Part shown: piece by piece, positions 16,238-24,900 of the stretch | How positions within the stretch are numbered: position 1 is the stretch's first letter | Layout: each line of letters starts with the position of its first letter | Source: Winogradskyella schleiferi | GTDB taxonomy: Bacteria > Bacteroidota > Bacteroidia > Flavobacteriales > Flavobacteriaceae | Direction: 5' to 3' | DNA length: 64,000 bases | NCBI RefSeq assembly: GCF_013394655.1 | Contig: NZ_CP053351.1 | Location: 2,014,501-2,078,500, forward strand | Notes under the pieces: model-generated | Told to the model about the DNA's origin: nothing | What the model saw: the letters and a program-made list of their open reading frames with translations, nothing else | Database searches by the model: none | Translations under genes and position numbers: made by a program

Positions 16238-18874
16238 ATGAAAAAATATCTTTTGATATTAATAATATGCACCTGTTCTATACAGACGTTCTATTCTCAA
16301 GAAGATGATGGAGTGGTTTCGCTTGCAATTCCCACGAGGAATTCTTTGACGTTTAATAGATATACTATAAATCCAACATTCAGTTTCGTTAGGGAACAAA
16401 CCAAGTTCATCAGTATTTACAATAAGCGTGAATGGGTACAATTCGATAACGCACCACTCACCTATTTAGCCAGTTATTCAGGGCGTTTTGGGGAAAACTT
16501 GGGAGCAGGTTTGGGATTGTTTCAACAAAATTATGGCGTACTTACCACCTTCGGTGGTATTTTGAATTTTGCCTATAATGCTAAATTAGGTCAGGATAGT
16601 AATCTTACGTTTGGTATTAATATTGGCGCCTATAAAAGTGGTGTAAATACAGGAAATGTAGTTACCAATTTTGATGATCCTTCACTGCAGAATGTACCAG
16701 AGAACTTTCTAATGACCATTAATCCTGGTATTAATTACGGCACGGAGTTTTTAGATTTTGGATTATCATTTAACAATTTGGTCTTATATAATTTTGAAAC
16801 TTCGGCCATGATTGAAGATAATCCACAACAAAGTATTCAAGCACACGTCATGTACACAGGTTACATGAGTAGCAGAGGTTTTTTTGACGAAAGTAAGTTT
16901 ACAGCTTTAGTACGATCCGATTTTCAGAAAGATGAAACCATCATTTCTGGAGTTGCTATGGTAACTGTACCTAAAGGAATCTGGGCACAAGCCGGCTATA
17001 ATACACTTTATGGAGCTTCTGGAGGTGTTGGAATTAATATCACGAAGCAAATTGCAATTGAATATAATTATGAAAGAACTTTTGGGAATTTAAACAATTT
17101 TGGGTCTTCACATGAAATCACCTTGGCTTACCGATTCAAAAACGATAATTATTATGATTATAGTCGTGAAGATGAAGTAAGCAGTATTATTTCGGGAGGA
17201 AACAAAAGACGTCGTATTTCTAAATCTTCAAAATCCAGAACAGCAAGTCGTAAATCAACTAATGACACGAAACTTGGAACTAACGTTTCAAAAGCAAAAT
17301 CTGAAGCTGATGAGCAGGCAAAATTAGTAGCAGAACAAAAAGCAAAAGCGAAAGCCCACGAACAAGCAGAAGTTATAGCAGCCCAGCAAAGAGCACAACA
17401 AGAAGCTGAAGCTAAAGCCAAGATAATTGAAGAACAGAAAGCAAAAGAATTAGCTGAAGTACAGGCAGAACTCGACCAAATTGAAGCAGAAAAAAAGGCT
17501 GAAGCAAGAGCGGCAACAAGAGCAAGACTCGAAGCAGAAAAAGCAAAAGCAGAAGCTGATGCACAAGCAAAACTATTAGCAGAGCAAAAGGCTAAGGCCA
17601 AAGCTGATGCGCAAGCTAAACTAATGGCAGAACAAAAAGCGAAAGCAGAAGCTGAAGCTCAAGCCAAACTGTTAGCAGAACAAAAAGCGAAAGCAGAAGC
17701 CGACGCCCAAGCCAAATTAATAGCAGAACAAAAAGCTAAAGCTGAAGCCGATGCACAAGCAAAATTATTAGCAGAGCAAAAGGCTAAGGCCAAAGCTGAT
17801 GCGCAAGCCAAATTATTGGCAGAACAAAAAGCTAAAGCCGAAGCTGATGCACAAGCTGAGCTATTAGCAGAGCAAAAGGCTAAAGAAGAAGCCGACGCCC
17901 AAGCTCAATTAATAGCAGAACAAAAAGCTAAAGCGGAAGCCGATGCACAAGCAAAATTATTAGCAGAGCAAAGAGCTAAAGAAGATGCTATTTCTAATCC
18001 AACAGACGAGCTTGCGAAGTCTATGCAAGGCATAACGAAAATTACAGAGGCCTCTAAAGTTATTCAAAATGAATTGTTTGAACAGTTTAATGATATCGTT
18101 GATATAAAAGATCAAGACCTCAAGGATCTTAAAGAAGAAAATGATTTAAGTGACCAAGGAATTACAGTTCAACCAAAACCATTTAAAAGTGTAACTGCGG
18201 AAAACAACAAACTTAATGCTATTAAATCAGATTTAGAAAACGTCATCAAAACTAGAAGTGAAAAGATTGATGAATTAAATAAGCTTTACGAAGAAAGAAC
18301 CGAAGTTGGAGAATATGCTTTAGATGAAGTCAACTTGTTTTACAAAAAAGAAATAAAGCGTTTAAAATCCGAACAATTAAAAGCGATTGAATTAAAAGCT
18401 CAATTAGATAAAAAACTGGAAGCTATCAAAGTGGCCACAGAATTTGAAAAAAGAAGACGTATTAAACGCGCCGCTTTCAATAATGAAGAAGATAGATATA
18501 GCCAAGATAGAGCAATGTTGAAAAACATAAAACAAACCACAAAACTAAGTGATAAACCTTTAAAAGCTGAAGACTTCGATTTTGGGGAAGTTTTAGGTAA
18601 TAATATTAAAATTCTAAAAAATATTGATAATGTTGAAAGTGGCTATTACCTAATCATAGCTGTGCATAGCGACACAACCAAAAGAAATGAATTTGTGACC
18701 AATGTTGTTGCGTCTGGTCGATCTAATGTCGATTTTTTCCATGATGTCAACACAAGTAAGTATTACATATTCTATGATAAATTTGAAAATATCGGAAATG
18801 CTAATGAAGCCTTAAAAACAAAAGGAGACAGACCATATAATGGGAAAATGTCTATTGTTAAAATTGAAAATTAA
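16238..18874 (+). CDS. PorP/SprF-like outer-membrane barrel fused to TolA-like coiled coil and SPOR-like end
   Basis: The product has 878 residues. A signal peptide (YLLILIICTCSIQTFYS) precedes a PorP/SprF-type barrel (about 22-312: SLTFNRYTINPTFSFV, GRFGENLGAGLGLFQQNYG, SHEITLAYRFK). A basic linker (KRRRISKSSKSRTASRK) leads to a long Ala/Lys/Glu/Gln-rich helix (about 355-595) that includes nine near-identical 16-residue repeats. A further charged helical region runs to about 800. The end (GYYLIIAVHSDTTKRNEF, YYIFYDKFENIGNANEAL) resembles a SPOR-type domain. Plain PorP/SprF proteins are about 300-330 residues, so two thirds of this protein is added. The coil should span the periplasm and could link the barrel to peptidoglycan or the inner membrane. 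The next gene encodes a giant adhesin. Confidence 0.82.
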   Translation: MKKYLLILIICTCSIQTFYSQEDDGVVSLAIPTRNSLTFNRYTINPTFSFVREQTKFISIYNKREWVQFDNAPLTYLASYSGRFGENLGAGLGLFQQNYGVLTTFGGILNFAYNAKLGQDSNLTFGINIGAYKSGVNTGNVVTNFDDPSLQNVPENFLMTINPGINYGTEFLDFGLSFNNLVLYNFETSAMIEDNPQQSIQAHVMYTGYMSSRGFFDESKFTALVRSDFQKDETIISGVAMVTVPKGIWAQAGYNTLYGASGGVGINITKQIAIEYNYERTFGNLNNFGSSHEITLAYRFKNDNYYDYSREDEVSSIISGGNKRRRISKSSKSRTASRKSTNDTKLGTNVSKAKSEADEQAKLVAEQKAKAKAHEQAEVIAAQQRAQQEAEAKAKIIEEQKAKELAEVQAELDQIEAEKKAEARAATRARLEAEKAKAEADAQAKLLAEQKAKAKADAQAKLMAEQKAKAEAEAQAKLLAEQKAKAEADAQAKLIAEQKAKAEADAQAKLLAEQKAKAKADAQAKLLAEQKAKAEADAQAELLAEQKAKEEADAQAQLIAEQKAKAEADAQAKLLAEQRAKEDAISNPTDELAKSMQGITKITEASKVIQNELFEQFNDIVDIKDQDLKDLKEENDLSDQGITVQPKPFKSVTAENNKLNAIKSDLENVIKTRSEKIDELNKLYEERTEVGEYALDEVNLFYKKEIKRLKSEQLKAIELKAQLDKKLEAIKVATEFEKRRRIKRAAFNNEEDRYSQDRAMLKNIKQTTKLSDKPLKAEDFDFGEVLGNNIKILKNIDNVESGYYLIIAVHSDTTKRNEFVTNVVASGRSNVDFFHDVNTSKYYIFYDKFENIGNANEALKTKGDRPYNGKMSIVKIEN
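17543..17974 (+). repeat. Nine tandem 48-bp coding repeats (16-residue heptad-like units)
   Basis: The units encode variants of AKAEADAQAKLLAEQK without gaps (residues 436-579 of the barrel fusion). Substitutions are K/E at position 4, L/I/M at position 12 and few others. More diverged copies extend upstream to about 17290. DNA copies differ mostly at third positions, so the array is old enough to have drifted but could still change length by slippage. Confidence 0.92.
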
Positions 18875-18890
18875 TTAGAGTTAAGCCTCT

Positions 18891-18926
18891 CTTTACTTGC
18901 TTCTCTGCCCCGAGAAAAAAGTGAAG
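18891..18926 (+). other. Intercistronic hairpin before the giant adhesin gene
   Basis: CTTTACTT (18891-18898) pairs with AAGTGAAG (18919-18926, one G-U), and TTCTC (18901-18905) with GAGAA (18912-18916), leaving a TGCCCC loop and a 2x2 internal loop. No T-run follows, so it is not a standard terminator. It ends 16 bases before the ATG of the adhesin gene, where it could affect mRNA stability, processing or ribosome access. Confidence 0.6.
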
Positions 18927-18942
18927 AATTAAAACCAACACC

Positions 18943-21900
18943 ATGAAAAAACCTACTTTTTCTAGAATTGCGATACTTGCGCTTTTCCTTATAATAGGAC
19001 AGCAAATGTTTGCTCAAAATCTTGTACCATTTTCTCCAAGGTACGACCAAGCCATTAAAGGAGACATTTTATTAATTGGAAACAGTAATGTGGGATTACA
19101 TGTTTCCGATCCCTACAATGGAAATGCAACCAATGATGGTGTGAACGCTGCGGTTTATGTAGATATTGATGGTGATGGAAGTACATTTAACTCTAGTAGT
19201 GCTAGCTTAGAAGTGCCAAGTGATAACGATTGTTATGTCATTGTCTACGCTGGTCTATATTGGAGTGCTGTGGTTGATGGTGATGAACCCATTTCGGATG
19301 TAAAATTCAAAGTGCCTGGTGAAGAATATGTCGATATTACTGGTACAGAGATTTATTATCAAAATGCTTCTAATAATAATCAGTCAAATACTTACGCTTA
19401 TTATCACGATGTTACAGATATGCTTACGGCATTACCAGATCCAGAAGGGAGTTATTCTGTTGCTAACATTTCGACATTAGTAGGTCCAAAACCCAATTCT
19501 GAAGGACTTTCTGCTGGTTGGTCATTATTTGTAGTATACGAAGATCCAACGTTACCAAGTAAATATATTACCTCTTTTGATGGATTTACTAAAATCACAA
19601 GTGTGATAAATGAAACCTTTCCTGTAAGTGGATTTAATACTATTCCTACTGGTCCAGTTCGTGCAAAATTTGCATTTAGTACAATTGAAGGCGATAGAGG
19701 TTATTCTGGAGATTATTTAAGACTTAATGGTAGTACCATTAGTGTTACCAATAATGCAGGAACAACCATAAGACCAGGAAACAACTTTTTTAATAGTTCG
19801 GTTTCAGATATTAATCCCGTTACCAACACGTCTGAATTATTTACCAACAGAACGCCAAGCAGTTCTAATACTTTAGGTTTTGATGCAGGAATTATAAATA
19901 TTCCAAATCCTGGCAATTCGCTGATAGCCAATAATGCCACCTCAGCTGATATTAGTTTGGGAAGTAATTTAGATATCTACTATTATTATTTTAGTGCATT
20001 TGCCATTGAAATTATCGCGCCTAACATTGTATTGACAAAGATTGTTGAAGATGATATGGGCAATGATATTGGCGGACAACTAGTCGGTTTAGGGTCGTCT
20101 TTGAATTATGTGATCGGGTTTCAAAACACAGGTAATGACGATGCTACAAATTTTACAATTAGGGACATCCTTCCTATAAATATCATTTATAACCATCCTA
20201 CAGATCTAGTGCTACCAACAGGAGTTTCGGTGGTTAGTTATGATCCTACCACAAGAGAACTTGTTTTAAGTATTGATGATTCTCTTGTTGAGGAGAATGA
20301 TCCTGTATATGAAATACGAATTGAAGTTCAAGTTGTTGATGATTGTGGTCAGTTGGAAGATGCTTGTTCTAACATAATAAACAACCAAGCTTATGCAACC
20401 TATCAGGGTACTTTAAATCCTAATTTCACAATTACAGATGACCCAAGTTTAAGTAGCAATACAGGCTGTTTAATTTCGCCACAGGCTACTAACTTTTTAG
20501 CTGATCTCGATTGTACTTTTGAATATAGCGAAATTCTTTGTGGAGAAAGCCTAGAGCTAACAGCTGCCAATGGCTATGATTCCTATGCATGGTCCACGAG
20601 TCCAACAGGAACTCCTGTAATTGGAACTTCACAAACGATAACAGTTACAGAAACTGGTACTTATTATTCCTATAATACTGCTATTGCGCCTTGTCAATCC
20701 ATTGTACAGCAATTTAATGTACAACTCTTTGGTGCGAACACTACCAATCCTGTAATTCCTTATGCAGATGAAGTAGTCATTTGTCCAAACGATGGAAAGG
20801 AATTACCAAATATATTTTTATGTGGCGCAGATGATACAAGACTCATTCAAACCAACATATCAGATGCAACATCAGTAATATGGGAAGTACTTGATGAAAC
20901 GAGTTGTGATGCCGTATCAGATCCTGATTGTGCTAATGAAGATGATTCATGTATTTGGAATACCATTCCAAGCGAAGCAGGCTTCTTGGTAGATACAGCA
21001 GGTCAATATCGTATTACTATCAATTATCCTGGAGGTTGTTTTAATCAATTCTACTTCAATGTCTACGAAAATGTATTAAATCCAACGGTCAATGCTACAG
21101 ATATTATATGTGATACAGACGGAAGTATCATTGTAAATAACGTGCCTTCTAACTATGAATTTAGTATCGACGGTACAAATTTTCAAGATTCTAATGTGTT
21201 TTCGATAAGCACTGCTGGAACCTATACTATTTACGTAAGACAAGTTGGGGTTTCAACTAACCCATGTGTATTTACAGTACCTGACGTTCAAATTAGAGAT
21301 CGAGAATTTACTGGTACAACAACGATTACTCAACCACTATGTCATGGCGACAAAGGAAGTATTCACTTATCGGCAAATGACGTCGATCCTCAATATACCT
21401 TTTCAATTTCACAAGGTGCGACTACCGTGAATAGCGTAGGACCTATTGTTGACAATAATTATACATTCCAAAATTTAAATCCTGGAACTTATAAGGCAAC
21501 CATCGAATCTGAAAATGGTTGTACTTTCACGGAAGACATCACTATTGTTGAACCAGACTTATTAACAGCAACAGTAGCTTTAACAAATCCTTTAAATTGT
21601 ACAGATGGAGAGATTACTGTTTATCCTGTCGGAGGAACACCGCCTTATTATTACTTTGTAAATGGTGCTACAGATTTCCAGTCTGTACCAGAGATTGTAG
21701 TGACTTCGGCTGGAGTTTACAATATTTTAGTGACTGATTCCAATAATTGTAGTACTGATGTATCCATTTCAGTTGAGGCCATTTCCCAACCCGATTTCAG
21801 CGTCAATACAACAGATATTTTATGTGCTGATGCAGATAATTCCGGAGCTTTAACGATTAATGTGACCAATGCTAATGGAAATAGTCTTGCTTACAGTATT

Positions 21901-24900
21901 GATGGAGGCGCCACTTTTGTGAATTCAAATGCATTTACAGGCTTAAGTGTTGGAAATTATGATATCGTAGTGCAATATACGTCTGGTTCTGATGTATGTG
22001 AAACCAGTCCACAGACGATTGCTATTAATTCGGCAACTGTTATTACAGGAACTGCGGATTTAACGGCACCATTCACTTGTATATCAGATGGAACGATAAC
22101 TGTGACAGGAGTTACAGGTGGAAATGCGCCATATGAGTATAGTATTGATGGTATTAATTTTCAAACGAGTAATATATTTGATGATTTAACACAAGGGACA
22201 TACACTATCATTGTAAAAGACGACAGTGGGTGTTCATCAGCAATGAATCAAATTACTGTTGAAGCCTTAGATCCTCCAACGGATTTAATGTTTGATAATT
22301 CACCAGTAACTTGTCCTTCAAACGCAGCGACAGTTTCCATAATAGGGACAACAGGAGGTACAGGAATTTTAGAATATCAAATCACAGCTCCTGCTTCAGC
22401 TGTTACCTCATATCAAACTTCAACTGATTTTTCAGGATTAGAACCTGGTACGTATACGTTTCAAGTTAAAGATGAAAATGACTGTGTGTATAGTGAATCT
22501 TACACTATTGACCCAATTCCTACACCAACCTTAACTGTTGTTTTAACGGAAGATTTAGATTGTACTGCCACACCAGATGCTTTGATTACGGGAGCCATTA
22601 CTGGTCCTGGGCCATACACCTATTCAGTTTCTATTAATGGAGGGACTTACTCATCTTTAGGCGCTACAGGAACGCCATTTACATATTCAACAGGAACTGC
22701 TGGAACCTACCAGTTTCAAATTACGGATGCCAACGGCTGTACTGCCGAATCATCAGAACTTACCGTGAATCCATTATCATTGCCTGCTATAAGTTTAGTT
22801 ACACAAACACAACCTATTTTGTGTAATGGAGATACCAACGGAGCAATCGATGTTACTATTGATACTTCAGTCGGAACACCTCCTTTTGTTATTAACGTAA
22901 ACAATGATACCACAGGAACAGATTTCGGAACACAAACGACTAGCTTACCAGCAGGAACATATACAATAACCGTCACAGATTCGAAAATGTGTACGGCAAA
23001 CGAAACAGTAACCATTGATCAACCTGATGCTATCGCTATAGATTACGATGCTATTGATATTACTTGTGGTGCTGGAGGGATTTCTCAAGGTTCAGTTATT
23101 GTTAATTCTGTAACAGGTGGAACAGCGCCATACAACTATTTTGTTACTGGAACTAATGGGTATTCAAACTCTGAACTTAACAATACAGGATCGACCTCCG
23201 TAAGTTTTGATGTTGTTGATTTTGGTTTATATCAAATCAATGTAGTCGATGCTAATGGTTGTTCTATCTTGGTTCAAGATGTATTGGTAGCTTCGCCTCC
23301 AACGGATTTAGATATCGATGTCACGGCAACGGTTGATTGTGCCTTGGGAGGAACTGTTGAAGTCAGTATTGGCTCTTCCTTAGCTAGTGCTGGACCATTC
23401 TTCTTTGCTATTTATGAAGGCCCAACAACTGTTTATCCAGTTGGAACATGGATAGCTGAAGATTCTACAGGAAGTCAATCAGCAACATTTACTGGCTTAA
23501 CGCCTGGTGTGCTGTATACCTTTATTGTGTATGATCAATCTACAAATTGTAGTTATTATGAACCTTCTACGGTGCCAATTCCAACGAATTCAACATTAAC
23601 CGCAACAGCTGTTAGTGCCAATAATATTACCTGTACAGGAAGTGCAGATGGAAACGTTTCATTTACAGTGAATAGTGTTTATGGAAGTGCCGTTAATCTT
23701 AGTTATGAGATATTTGATGCTTTAAGTTTAACTTCAACTGGCGTTTCAGGAACCGGATCTGTGCCAGCCAATGGTTCAATAGATGTAACCGATTTGGGAC
23801 CACTACCATTTGGGAATTATTTTGTGTCCATTAGCGAAACTTCTGGTCCAAATGCTGGATGTGGTGTGGTTACCGTTCCTTTTAATATTACGGAATCTGC
23901 ATTTCTCTTAGAGTTAGCAGTTTCCATTGACAACAACGCTAATTGTGATCCTAACTCTGGAGTTATTAGTGCGGTGGCTTCAAATGGAACACCACCTTAT
24001 CAATATCAGATTACAACTTCCGCTACTGCTCCACTCCCATCAGATACTGCTTGGAATGCTTCAAGTACATTTAATTTGGATGCTGGTAGTTATTATGTTC
24101 ATGTTATTGACGCCTATAATTGTATCGTAACAAGTCCTGTTCAAGTTGTGGATATGGATGCGACTCCTGTGATCTCTACAAGTTTTAACAATCAATGTAC
24201 GGTTGGCGAAGGCGAATATGAAATTGACGTGAATTTAGATACTGCAGGAATTCCTCCATATAGTGTGAGTATTAATGGTGGAGCGTTTCAAACACAAACC
24301 TTCCCTTTTACACTTTCAAATTTATATTCTGGAACGCATACTGTAGAGATTCAAGATGTCAATGGTTGTGGAAACACAGTATCAGTGGATATTGTTGCAC
24401 CAATTGCCATTACTCCAGAAGTTACCGCGCAACCATCCTGTAATAATGATGATGGGGAAATTACAGTTACTAGCTCTGGTGGATCTGGCTCCTATACATA
24501 TAGTATTTTGCCAAATTCTGCTTCAATAAGTATTTCAGGAAATGTGTTTTCAGGTGTACCATCAGGAAGTTATACCATTACGATTACAGATTCAGTAACG
24601 GCTTGTACTGAAGAAGTTTCAATCGCAGTGTCAGAAGCCATACTCCCTACATTTACATTAACACCAAATGAGATTACTTGTTTCGGAGATAACTCTGGAT
24701 CATTCGACTTAGATATTGCCAATTATTCAGGTGCTTATACTTATGAAGTCTTTGATGACTTAGGGGCTTCAGTAACAGGAGTTGTAAATGCAAACACATC
24801 CACAAATCCAGAAATTGTAACAGGAATGGAAGCCGGAACATTTTCAGTAGCGATTACAGAAACAGATATTCCTTTCTGTTCTGCTACTTCCAATGTGATT

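Noticed and set aside
17158..17601. 147-residue minus-strand frame rich in Ala, Ser, Cys and Phe
   Set aside because: It is the antisense of the Ala/Lys/Glu coil repeats; composition mirrors the real gene and there is no start region or family match.
17543..17974. Regular repeats as a CRISPR array
   Set aside because: The units are gapless, in frame and translate to a helix; there are no unique spacers.
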